Origin: Sulfurisoma sp963709555
Lineage (GTDB): Bacteria; Pseudomonadota; Gammaproteobacteria; Burkholderiales; Rhodocyclaceae
Direction: 5' to 3'
NCBI GenBank assembly: GCA_963709555.1
Contig: CAVPWR010000007.1
Span: 62,001 to 126,000, forward strand
DNA: 64,000 nt
Shown: positions 8,940 through 22,897 of the stretch, piece after piece
How the letters are laid out: every line of letters starts with the position of its first letter
How positions within the stretch are numbered: position 1 is the first letter of the stretch
Translations under genes and position numbers: made by a program
Notes under the pieces: generated by a model
Seen by the model: the letters and a program-made list of their open reading frames with translations, nothing else
Told to the model about the DNA's origin: nothing
Databases searched by the model: none

Positions 8940-10548
8940 CTTGGCTCGGGTCGAGCCAGCGCTCCAGCGTCGCGGCAAGATCCTGCGCATTCACCGGCTT
9001 GGTGAGAAACTCGTCCATCCCCGCGGCGATGCTCTGATCGCGGTCTTCGTCGAAGGCGCTGGCGGTAAGGGCGATGATCGGCAGGCGGGCGCGGCCGCCA
9101 TCGTGTTCCCATTCACGGATGCGCACCGTCGCCTCGATACCGTTCATTACCGGCATCTGGCAGTCCATCAGCACCAGGTCGGGGCGCATGCCGCCGGTGA
9201 TGGCATCGACCGCCTCCTGGCCGTTTTCGACGCTGACCACCACGTAGCCGGACTTGACCAGCAGGGCCTCGATCACCTTGCGATTGACGGGATTGTCCTC
9301 GACCACCAGCACGCCTTTCCGCGCGGTCGCATCGCTGCCCCGCGCCGGACGGGCGGCAGCCGGCTCGCGCGGCAACTGCCGCGATTCCTCTTCGGCACCG
9401 ACGACCTCGCAACTGACACGGAACCAGAAGCGGGAGCCCTTGCCCAGCGCACTCTCGACGCCGACGGCACCGCCCATCAGCGCGGCCAGACGTCCGACGA
9501 TGGAGAGGCCGAGGCCGGTCCCCCCGAAGCGCCGCGTGTTTGAGCCGTCGACCTGGGAAAACGGCTGGAACAACAGCGCCTGGTCCTCCCCGGCGATGCC
9601 CATGCCGGTATCGGTCACGCTGAATTCGAGCACGGCGACGCCGTCGCCGCGGCTGATCTCCGACGCCTCGATGCGGACCCCGCCCAGCGCCGTAAACTTG
9701 ATCGCGTTGTTCACGAGATTGGACAGCATCTGCCGCAGGCGCTGCGGATCGCCCCAGTAGCGGCCTCCCGCCGGGCCGTGCCACGCACACTCCAGTTGCA
9801 GATCCTTCTGCCGCGCGGGCTCGGCGAAGATCGCCTGCGTTTCCTCGAGCACCTGGGTTACGTCGAAAGCGGCCCGTGCCAGCTCGAACCTGCCGGCTTC
9901 GACCTTGGACAGGTCGAGGATGTCGTTGAGCAATGTCAGCAGGGACTGGCCGGAGTTGAGTATGGTGCGGGCGAACTCCAGTCGCTCCTCTTCCTTAAGG
10001 TCCGGCATGAGCAGCAATTGCGCCATGCCGAGAATGCCGTTCATGGGGGTGCGCAATTCGTGCGACATGGTGGCGAGGAAGCGGCTCTTGGTCCGGCTTG
10101 CGGCTTCGGCGGCTTCCTTGGCCTGGGTCAGCGCCACCTCGGCCTGCTTGCGCTCGGTGATGTCGGTGTAGGTGGTGACGAAACCGCCATGCGGCAGCGG
10201 TGAGCCGCGCACTTCGAGGACGATGCCTTTCGGCCGCACCCGCTCGAACACGTGAGGCTGCGGGTGGCGCGCCTTCTCCATCACCGCGGCCGTGATCTGC
10301 GCCGGGTCACCCGGGCCATACTCGCCGCGCTCGGCGTTGAAGCGGATCAGATCTTCGAAGCGCGCGCCGAAATGCGTCGCCTCGGCGGGGATGCCGAGGA
10401 CCTCGGGAAACTTGCCGTTCCAGCACTGCAGCCGCAGCTCGGCGTCGAATACCGACACCGCCTGCGGCAACTGCTCGAGGATATCCTGGAGCATGCGTGC
10501 GCTGAGATTGGCACCGGAAATTTCCGGGTCGTGCCTGCTTTGGTTCAC
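8929..10548 (-). CDS. Hybrid sensor histidine kinase with PAS and receiver domains
   Basis: About 539 residues with no membrane segment, so probably a cytoplasmic sensor. Order: PAS-7-type domain (PQAVSVFDAELRLQCWNG), coiled linker, HisKA with the phosphoacceptor His near 163 (ATMSHELRTPMNG), HATPase with DTGMGIA and GGTGLGLSI, then a receiver with the phosphoacceptor Asp near 462 (LVLMDCQMP). The start is uncertain: GTG 10548 is chosen because it clears the upstream gene; ATG 10494 is the alternative. It follows glgP on the same strand by about 95 bases. No HPt domain is fused; an orphan HPt is encoded at 56240. Confidence 0.85.
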   Translation of the reverse strand: MNQSRHDPEISGANLSARMLQDILEQLPQAVSVFDAELRLQCWNGKFPEVLGIPAEATHFGARFEDLIRFNAERGEYGPGDPAQITAAVMEKARHPQPHVFERVRPKGIVLEVRGSPLPHGGFVTTYTDITERKQAEVALTQAKEAAEAASRTKSRFLATMSHELRTPMNGILGMAQLLLMPDLKEEERLEFARTILNSGQSLLTLLNDILDLSKVEAGRFELARAAFDVTQVLEETQAIFAEPARQKDLQLECAWHGPAGGRYWGDPQRLRQMLSNLVNNAIKFTALGGVRIEASEISRGDGVAVLEFSVTDTGMGIAGEDQALLFQPFSQVDGSNTRRFGGTGLGLSIVGRLAALMGGAVGVESALGKGSRFWFRVSCEVVGAEEESRQLPREPAAARPARGSDATARKGVLVVEDNPVNRKVIEALLVKSGYVVVSVENGQEAVDAITGGMRPDLVLMDCQMPVMNGIEATVRIREWEHDGGRARLPIIALTASAFDEDRDQSIAAGMDEFLTKPVNAQDLAATLERWLDPSQATQ

Positions 10549-10643
10549 TGTCGCCCTGATCGAGGAAACACAATAAACGGCCACCGCTGGCGAAGTATCG
10601 GGGCCACCGGCTTCCCGGTCAAGCGCGCCCAGGGACCGCGTGC

Positions 10644-13181
<2,538 letters not shown>

Positions 13182-13195
13182 ATGCGTTCCGTAAA

Positions 13196-13695
13196 TCAGG
13201 GAAACAGCCGGCGCAGGCCGGCAAGGTAATCGGCGGCTTCTGCCGCGGTTTCGACGGGCGCCCAGGTGGCACGCTCGGCGACGGTCAGCGGCAGGTAGGG
13301 ACCGGACTTGGCTTCGAGGAAGACCGTGCCGGGCTCGAGGGCGAAAACGGTGTGCCAGGTGCCGTGGGCGATGTCGATGCCGGCCGCCGTCCCGATGCTG
13401 GCGGCGGTACCGGCTACCGCCGTCCCGCCAGCGCCGACTTTCTGCGTCTGCACGACCTCGCCTGAATCATCGAAGACCACCAGCCCCAGCGCGCCGCGCA
13501 GCACCACCATGGTCTCGTCCTTGGTCGGGTCGAGGTGGCGGTGCGGCGCGATGTAGGAGCCGGGCTCGATGGCGTTGAGCAGGCGGTGGGCAGGATAGTC
13601 GTCGCGCGGATGGAAGTTGCGGTTCTTGCGGCCGCGCGGCGCCGCGCGGGCCTCGGCGCTGACGGCGTCGAGCAGCACATCGTCGATCAGGGTAA

Positions 13696-13699
<4 letters not shown>
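13196..13699 (-). CDS. WbuC-family cupin metalloprotein
   Basis: 167 residues with a cupin fold signature: a His-rich segment (SYIAPHRHLDPTKDET, two His and one Glu as expected metal ligands) and a later His in DIAHGTWHTVFAL. This matches the WbuC family found in some surface-polysaccharide clusters; no polysaccharide genes are near, so the substrate is unknown. The ATG overlaps the dnaE stop (ATGA). The stretch VQTQKVGAGGTA is encoded by a copy of the 20-base dispersed motif (13422-13441). Confidence 0.75.
13422..13441 (+). repeat. 20-base dispersed motif, copy 1 (18/20)
   Basis: Matches GTGTCGCCAGCGCCGACTTT at 18 of 20 positions, with the 16-base core CGCCAGCGCCGACTTT intact. It lies inside the wbuC gene, read on the opposite strand there as KVGAG. 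Confidence 0.8.
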
Positions 13700-17151
<3,452 letters not shown>

Positions 17152-17305
17152 GGAGGCGGAATTTTACCTCCGACACATGCGCCGAACATCAGCATCGCTT
17201 ATACGGGATTGCTTCGCGCTGCCACGCTTTTCCCCATGGCCAGCGGGAGCACGATCACCCGTTTGGGTTTAGACTCGCGCCGGACTACGCCAAGGGAGAA
17301 TATTC

Positions 17306-17584
17306 ATGACTCACAAGCACACGCTCCTCCTCGCGGGCATCGGCGCCTGCCTCCTGACGTCCCTGGCCGCCGCGGCCACCCCAGCGCCTGCCGCCACCCC
17401 AGCGCCTGCCAGCGCTCCCGCATCTGCCAGCCCCCCTGCATCTGCCACCGCCGAAGCCAAGGTGGCCGCGGCAGCCGAACCGGCACCGGCAAGCAAGCCC
17501 GCACGGGCCCGCGGCGATGCCCGCAAGTGCCTCAAGTACTCTGACAACAAGTCGATCCGCAGCTGCGCCGAAAAATACCGCTAG
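17306..17584 (+). CDS. Small secreted Ala/Pro-rich protein
   Basis: 92 residues, family not recognised. It has a clear signal peptide (MTHKHTLLLAGIGACLLTSLAAAA), then a low-complexity Ala/Pro/Ser stretch with repeats of ATPAPA encoded by near-identical DNA repeats, and a short cationic end with two cysteines (ARKCLKYSDNKSIRSCAEKYR). The two Cys could form a disulfide in the periplasm. The ATG at 17306 is preceded by AAGGGAG at suitable spacing. It ends five bases before the convergent flavodoxin gene. Confidence 0.7.
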   Translation: MTHKHTLLLAGIGACLLTSLAAAATPAPAATPAPASAPASASPPASATAEAKVAAAAEPAPASKPARARGDARKCLKYSDNKSIRSCAEKYR

Positions 17585-17588
17585 CCGC

Positions 17589-18155
17589 CTATTTCCCGAA
17601 CTGCAGTGCCTTTTCCGCCACGCGGCGGCCGAGGTGCTCGGCGGTCCTGAGGTCGCTGTCCTGCATGGCGTCGGCGCCCTGGTCGGCATTGGCCTGGGCC
17701 ATCGCGCCGAGGTAGCTGCCGAGGCGGTTGAGATCGCTCACCGCGCCCTGGCTCGAGTTGTTGCCGGGCATCAGGCCGAGGCTGACCCAAAGCATCGCGT
17801 GCTGCGCGGCCAGCACCGACAGCTGCATCAGCGAGTTGAGCTTGTCGCCGGATTGCGATGCCGAGCAGGTGAAGCCGGCGGCGAGCTTGTCCTTCCAGCC
17901 CTGGGTGAACCAGACCTTGGAACTGGCGTCCATGAAGGCCTTGAACGGCGCCGAGACGCTGCCCATGTAGGTCGGCGCGCCGAAGATGATGGCGTCGGCG
18001 GCGGCGAGCTGTGCCCAGCCCATGTCGTCGATGGTGGTGACGTCGAGCAGCCGCGCTTCGGCGCCGGCGACCGATTGCGCGCCGGCCAGCACGGCCTCGG
18101 CCTGGCGTTTGGTGTGGCCGTAGCCGCTGTGGTGGGCGATGACGATTTTTTTCAT
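17589..18155 (-). CDS. Flavodoxin/NAD(P)H:quinone reductase family protein (WrbA-like)
   Basis: 188 residues starting MKKIVIAHHSGYGHTKRQAEAV, the FMN phosphate-binding loop of the flavodoxin fold. FGAPTYMGSVSAPFKAFMD is the second FMN-binding loop of WrbA-like quinone reductases. Such enzymes reduce quinones with NAD(P)H and protect from oxidative stress. It follows the pirin-like gene by about 35 bases on the same strand, and a LysR regulator is divergent from the pair, so it is probably a member of a LysR-controlled redox operon. Confidence 0.85.
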   Translation of the reverse strand: MKKIVIAHHSGYGHTKRQAEAVLAGAQSVAGAEARLLDVTTIDDMGWAQLAAADAIIFGAPTYMGSVSAPFKAFMDASSKVWFTQGWKDKLAAGFTCSASQSGDKLNSLMQLSVLAAQHAMLWVSLGLMPGNNSSQGAVSDLNRLGSYLGAMAQANADQGADAMQDSDLRTAEHLGRRVAEKALQFGK

Positions 18156-18189
18156 GGTGTGTTTTCTCCGTGGGGTTGGGGGACGTGCA

Positions 18190-18889
18190 TCAAGGCAGGT
18201 CGAAGAGCAGCAGTTCGCTCTCGCTGCCGGCCAGGATTTCGAGATTCGTTTCGTCGGCCACCTTGGCGGCATCGCCGCCGGCCAGCGACTGGCCGTTCGA
18301 CAGTGACCGCTCCGCTCACCACATGAAGGTAGGCGCGGCGGCCCCCGGTGAGCGCGTACTTCACCGTGTCGCCAGCGCCGACTTTTCTGGCGAACAGCAG
18401 CGCGTTCTGATGGATGGTGAGGCTGCCGTCGCGGCCGTCGGGCGAGGCGATGGCACACCACGCCCCGCGCTTGGCGGCATCGTCGAAGGTCTTCTGCTCG
18501 TACTCGGGCGCGATGCCGATCACGTCGGGCTGGATCCATATCTGTAGCAGGTGCACCGGCTCGTCGGCCGCGGCGTTGAACTCGCTGTGCATCACGCCGC
18601 GGCCGGCGCTCATGCGCTGCACTTCCGGCGCGCGGAAGGTCGCGCCGTTGCCCATGCTGTCCTGGTGGCGCAGCGGGCCGGACAGCAGGTAGGTGACGAT
18701 CTCCATGTCGCGGTGGCCGTGCATGCCGAAGCCGGTGGCGGGGGCGACGATGTCCTCGTTGATGACGCGCAACGGGCCCCAGCCCATGTGGTCGGCATCG
18801 TGGTAATCGGCGAAGGAAAAGCTGTGCCAGCTCTTGAGCCAGCCATGATCGGCGTGGCCGCGTTCGTTCGACTTGCGCAGGGCAATCAT
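18190..18889 (-). CDS. Pirin-like cupin protein (one frameshift)
   Basis: Pirin family (YhhW/YhaK type) bicupin, about 232 residues when reconstructed. The N-terminal cupin carries the metal ligands in FGMHGHRDMEIVTYL and GRGVMHSEFN. ATG 18889 is chosen over GTG 18895 because AGGAGG lies seven bases before it. A single extra base near 18299 shifts the frame; removing it gives AVTVNGQSLAGGDAAKVADE and an ending LLLFDLP with TGA at 18192-18190. Several pirins act as quercetin dioxygenases or redox-linked cofactors; the role here is unknown. Divergent from the LysR gene. Confidence 0.85.
18366..18385 (+). repeat. 20-base dispersed motif, copy 2 (20/20)
   Basis: Exact copy of GTGTCGCCAGCGCCGACTTT inside the pirin-like gene, where the opposite strand encodes KVGAGDT. 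Confidence 0.85.
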
Positions 18890-18910
18890 CTTCACGCCTC
18901 CTGTGATATT

Positions 18911-18955
18911 GTTTCAAGCCATGTGATCAATGTAATGCTGGCTTGTACTCGAAAC
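18911..18955. promoter_or_regulatory. Candidate LysR operator between pirin and lysR
   Basis: The 106-base divergent spacer is AT-richer than its surroundings and holds paired half-sites: CAAGCC (18915-18920) with GGCTTG (18940-18945), flanked by GTTTC (18911-18915) and GAAAC (18951-18955). LysR-type regulators usually bind dyads in such divergent promoters. Binding is inferred from position only. Confidence 0.35.
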
Positions 18956-18995
18956 AACCGACCGTTTTTCACCGTATCGGTTAATTTATTTCACC

Positions 18996-19910
18996 ATGAA
19001 GATCAGCCTCGAAGCACTGGAACTGCTCGACGCCATCGACCTGCGCGGCAGCTTCGCCGGCGCGGCGGCGGCGCTGCACCGCGTGCCGTCGGCGGTGACC
19101 CATGCCGTGCGCCGCCTCGAGGCCGATCTCGGCGTCATGTTGTATGCACGCCAGGGCCGGCGCGCGGTGCTGACCGAGGCCGGCCGCACCCTGCTCGAAC
19201 AGGGACGCCACCTGCTCGCCGCCGCCGGCGAACTCGAGTGCCGGGTGCAGCGCGTGGCCACCGGCTGGGAGAACGAGCTGCGCATCGCCGTCGAGGCCGT
19301 GATCGAGCCCGCGCGACTGCTGCCGCTGGTGGCCGAATTCGAGGAGGCAAATGGTGCGGCCAGTGGCACCCGCCTGCGCTTCGGCGTCGAGGTGCTGGCC
19401 GGCTGCTGGGAGGCCGTGCTCTCCGGCCGCGCCGACCTCGCCGTCGGTGCCTCGGGCGAGCCGCCGCCGGGCGGTGGCTGGCTGACACGGCCGCTGGGTG
19501 AAATGGAATTCGTGTTCACCGTGGCGCCGCACCATCCGCTGGCCGCGCTGCCCGAACCGCTGGAGCCCGCAGACATCGCCCGCCACCGTGCCGTTGCGCT
19601 GGCCGACAGCTCGCGCGAGCTGATGGCGCGCACCGTCGGGCTGCTCTCGGGCCAGCCGGTGCTGACCGTGGCCGATGCCGCGAGCAAGCGGGCGGCGCAG
19701 ATCGCCGGGCTGGGGATAGGCTACCTGCCGCGGTGGATGGCTGAAGAGGACGCCGCCGCCGGCCGGCTGGTCATCCGCCGCACCCGCGAAGGCGTGCGCG
19801 TCGCGCCGCTCTGCCTGGCCTGGCGGCGCAGCCACGAAGGCCGCGCACTGGAGTGGTTCGTGGAGCGGCTGGCGACGCCGCAATGGCGCGCCGCGCTGCT
19901 CGGCGCCTAG
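18996..19910 (+). CDS. LysR-family transcriptional regulator
   Basis: 304 residues. The N-terminal winged helix-turn-helix (LEALELLDAIDLRGSFAGAAAALHRVPSAV and the following recognition helix, with LYARQGRRAVLTEAG as the wing) is typical of LysR regulators; the rest is the periplasmic-binding-like effector domain. Its effector cannot be named. It is divergent from the pirin-flavodoxin pair, which LysR regulators with this arrangement commonly control. Confidence 0.92.
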   Translation: MKISLEALELLDAIDLRGSFAGAAAALHRVPSAVTHAVRRLEADLGVMLYARQGRRAVLTEAGRTLLEQGRHLLAAAGELECRVQRVATGWENELRIAVEAVIEPARLLPLVAEFEEANGAASGTRLRFGVEVLAGCWEAVLSGRADLAVGASGEPPPGGGWLTRPLGEMEFVFTVAPHHPLAALPEPLEPADIARHRAVALADSSRELMARTVGLLSGQPVLTVADAASKRAAQIAGLGIGYLPRWMAEEDAAAGRLVIRRTREGVRVAPLCLAWRRSHEGRALEWFVERLATPQWRAALLGA

Positions 19911-19977
19911 TTCGGGACTGCCCCGGCCGCCGGCGGCATCCCTATGCCGAAAGCGATATGGCGCATAATCCTGCCGC

Positions 19978-21057
19978 ATGAGTAGCCCGACACCCGACAG
20001 CCAGGAACGGTTGTTCTTCCACCTCGAACAGATGACGCAGCAGCGCGACCGCGCCGGGGCCGTCGTTGCGCTGTTGCGCGGGCTGCACGAATTGCTCGAT
20101 CTCCGTCGTGCCAGCTTCCACTGCCTGCTGATGCCGGCGGGGGACATCCTGGTCGGACTCGTCGCCTCGGTCGATGCCGCCGGCACCGACCTGCATTACG
20201 ACGGCCTGGCCTGGCCCGACGACCTGGTGTCGATCGAATGCCAGCCGCAGTTGCAGGCCAGCCTGCAACTCCACGGCCCCCACTACGACATCGATGCGGA
20301 ATCGGGCTGGCAGCGCCTGACGCTGCCCGTGGCTTCGACCGGCGCCGAGATCATCGGCTTCGTCACCCTGTTGGCTGACAGCCCGCTGCTGGCCGATGCG
20401 CCGGTGATAAGCGGGCTGCTGGCGATGTTCGCCAACCATCGCCAACTGCTCGACTACGCCGAAGTCGACACCCTGACCCGCCTGCTCAACCGCAAGACCT
20501 TCGACGAATCCCTGCTGCGCATCCTCGCCCGCATCGGCAACCCCGGCGACGTCGAGTCGGGCGCGCTGCACCTGCCGCATCGCCGCCAGCCGCGTCCGGC
20601 GATGGAGCAGCACTGGCTCGGCGTGATCGACATCGACCACTTCAAGCGCATCAACGACGGCTTCGGCCACCTGATCGGCGACGAAGTGCTGATCCTGCTC
20701 GCCAACATGATGCGCGCCTCGTTCCGCGCCCAGGACCGGCTGTTCCGTTTCGGCGGCGAGGAGTTCGTCGTGCTGCTCAATCCGACCGAGGCCGAGAATG
20801 CCGCGCGCGCCTTCGAGCGCTTCCGCCTGACCGTGGCCGGCTTCAACTTCCCCCAGGTCGGACGGGTCACGGTCAGCACCGGCTTCGCCCGCATCGCCCC
20901 CGGCGACACGCCCTCGGCGATATTCGACAATGCCGACGAGGCCCTCTACTGGGCCAAGGGCCACGGCCGCAACCGGGTCTGCGCCTACGAGCAGCTGGTC
21001 GCAAGCGGCATGCTGCAGCAGCGCGCAGCGCCGACAAGCGACGTCGAGCTTTTCTAG
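19978..21057 (+). CDS. Diguanylate cyclase with N-terminal sensory region
   Basis: 359 residues, no membrane segment. The first ~150 residues look like a GAF-type sensory domain. The GGDEF domain has the active-site GGEEF at 259-263, and the inhibitory I-site RAQD sits at 250-253, five residues before it, so it should make c-di-GMP and show product inhibition. DTLTRLLNRKTFDE and IDIDHFKRINDGFGH are standard GGDEF blocks. The stop overlaps the convergent ParA-like gene by four bases. Confidence 0.92.
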   Translation: MSSPTPDSQERLFFHLEQMTQQRDRAGAVVALLRGLHELLDLRRASFHCLLMPAGDILVGLVASVDAAGTDLHYDGLAWPDDLVSIECQPQLQASLQLHGPHYDIDAESGWQRLTLPVASTGAEIIGFVTLLADSPLLADAPVISGLLAMFANHRQLLDYAEVDTLTRLLNRKTFDESLLRILARIGNPGDVESGALHLPHRRQPRPAMEQHWLGVIDIDHFKRINDGFGHLIGDEVLILLANMMRASFRAQDRLFRFGGEEFVVLLNPTEAENAARAFERFRLTVAGFNFPQVGRVTVSTGFARIAPGDTPSAIFDNADEALYWAKGHGRNRVCAYEQLVASGMLQQRAAPTSDVELF

Positions 21058-21686
21058 ATCGTTCCCGCCCCGGCCCAGTCGATGATGGGCTGCCACTGCT
21101 CCCAGTCCTGCGCCGCGCGCGAGGCCGGCATCTCGAAAATGGTGAGGCCGTGGGCGGCGGCCTGGACGTAGTTCTGGGTATCGCGCAGGTAGGCCAGCAC
21201 CGGCAGGCCGCGCCCGGCGAGGAAACGCTCGAGCTCGCCGGCGGCGCGCGTGCGCGCATCGACGCGCATGCCGACCACGGCGACGAAGGCGTGCTGCTTG
21301 CGGATTTCCTTCTCCTCCAGCAGCAGGTCGAGGAAATGCCGGGTGGCGAGGATGTCGAAGATCGACGGCTGCAGCGGCACGATCACCCGGTTCACCAGCT
21401 TCAGCACCTGCGCCAGTTTTTTCCCGTGCAGCCCGGCCGGCGTGTCGAGCACGACGTGGGTCGTTTCCTTCGGCGGCCGCGCCGGCCGATCGGGTTCGAT
21501 CTCCCAGGTATCGATGTGCGGCAGGCCGGCGGGGCGGATCTTCAGCCACTCGCGCGAGGATTGCTGGCGGTCGATGTCGCCGAGCATGACCGCATGGCCA
21601 TGACGCGCGAACCAGCCGGCGAGGTTGGTGGCGAGCGTGCTCTTGCCGCTGCCGCCCTTGGGATTGGCGATGAGGAAGGATTGCAT
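21054..21686 (-). CDS. ParA-like ATPase
   Basis: 210 residues starting MQSFLIANPKGGSGKSTLATNLA, a deviant Walker A motif of the ParA/MinD type. LGDIDRQQSSREWL holds the Walker A' Asp and HVVLDTPAGLHG the Walker B. No ParB partner or parS-like site is visible nearby. The start ATG overlaps the qor stop by one base (TGATG), so it is translated with the quinone oxidoreductase. Lone ParA proteins often position protein cargos; its cargo here is unknown. Confidence 0.88.
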   Translation of the reverse strand: MQSFLIANPKGGSGKSTLATNLAGWFARHGHAVMLGDIDRQQSSREWLKIRPAGLPHIDTWEIEPDRPARPPKETTHVVLDTPAGLHGKKLAQVLKLVNRVIVPLQPSIFDILATRHFLDLLLEEKEIRKQHAFVAVVGMRVDARTRAAGELERFLAGRGLPVLAYLRDTQNYVQAAAHGLTIFEMPASRAAQDWEQWQPIIDWAGAGTI

Positions 21687-22661
21687 CAGGGCAACAGCAC
21701 CGTCGAGCCGGTGGTCTTGCGCGACTCGAGGTCGATGTGGGCCTGCGCCGCGTCCTTGAGCGCGTAGGTCTGGTTGACCTCGATCTTCACCTTGCCGGCG
21801 GTCGACGACGTCGAACAGCTCGGTCGCGCTCTGCACCAGGTCGGCACGCCTGGCGACGTAGGTGAACAGGCTCGGCCGCGTCAGGAACAGCGAGCCGCGC
21901 TTGGACAGTTCCTGGGTATCGACCGGCGCCACCGGCCCCGAGGACTGGCCGAAGGTGACCATCATGCCCAGCGGCCGCAGGCAGTCGAGCGACTTGGCGA
22001 AGGTGTCGGCGCCAACCGAATCGTAGGCCACCGGCACGCCCTCGCCGCCGGTGATTTCCTTGACGCGCTCGACGAAATTCTCGCGCGTATAGACGATGGG
22101 GTGATCGCAGCCGTGGGCCTGCGCCAGCGCGGCCTTCTCGTCCGAACTGACCGTGCCGATGACCGTCGCGCCCAGCGCCTTGGCCCACTGGCAGACGATC
22201 AGGCCGACGCCACCGGCGGCGGCCTGGATCAGGATGGTGTCGCCGGGCTGCACGCGGTAGGTGCGGCGCAGCAGGTATTGCGCGGTCATGCCCTGCAGCA
22301 TCATCGCCGCGGCCGTCTTCATGTCGATGGCGTCGGGCAGCTTCACCAGCCGGTCGGCGGGGATGTTGCGCGCCTCGGCATAGGCGCCGACCGGACCGCC
22401 GGCATAGGCGACGCGGTCGCCGACTTTCACCTCGGTCACCGCCGGGCCCACCGCCTCGACCACGCCCGCGCCCTCGAGGCCGATGCCGGAGGGCAGGCCG
22501 ATCGGATAGCGGCCGGTACGGTAATAGACGTCGATGAAGTTGAGGCCGACCGCCTCGTGCCGCACCCGCGCCTCGTTGGGCGCAGGTGCCGGCACCTCGA
22601 CCTCTTCCCAGCGCAGCACTTCGGGCCCGCCGGCCTGGTGGAATCGGATGGCGTGAGTCAT
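21686..22661 (-). CDS. qor: NADPH:quinone oxidoreductase (one frameshift)
   Basis: Zinc-free medium-chain dehydrogenase of the quinone oxidoreductase type, about 325 residues when reconstructed. It has the GroES-like fold (GLNFIDVYYRTGRYP) and the nucleotide-binding motif AAAGGVGLIVCQWAKALGA. A single extra base near 21800 shifts the frame; without it the end reads AGKVKIEVNQTYALKDAAQAH to a TGA at 21688-21686. The uncorrected frame runs on into the ParA-like gene. GAGGAG lies at good spacing before ATG 22661. Confidence 0.92.
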
Positions 22662-22897
22662 GGGGATCTCCTCGTTGCTATTCGGGAACGCCAGGGGCAC
22701 AAACTACCCTGCCCGCGGGGGAAACTCAATCGTGCAAGTTTAGCTTGCCGGGACAGGCCGGGGGCGGCGGGAAACCAGTCCATACAAACATTGGCCTGTT
22801 GCGTTCGCCGTGTCGCCAGCGCCGACTTTTTCGGCCCGGGCGGGACGGGTGCAGCGTGAGGGGGAGAGGGTGCCAATGACCGCCGATCCTGCCGCCT
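22662..22897. other. Spacer between qor and GGDEF-EAL gene
   Basis: 236 bases, the longest non-coding stretch here. It holds an exact copy of the 20-base dispersed motif (22810-22829) and presumably the qor promoter. I see no convincing reading frame or terminator in it. Confidence 0.5.
22810..22829 (+). repeat. 20-base dispersed motif, copy 3 (20/20)
   Basis: Exact copy of GTGTCGCCAGCGCCGACTTT; the only copy that lies wholly in a spacer. It is followed by TTCGG. Confidence 0.85.

Noticed and set aside
17370..17470. Short direct repeats as a CRISPR or minisatellite
   Set aside because: They are codon repeats for ATPAPA-type residues in a secreted protein; no spacer structure is present.
22415..22440. 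GTCGCCGACTTTC in qor as a motif copy
   Set aside because: It encodes the conserved EVKVGDRVAYAG of the enzyme family, which explains the likeness.
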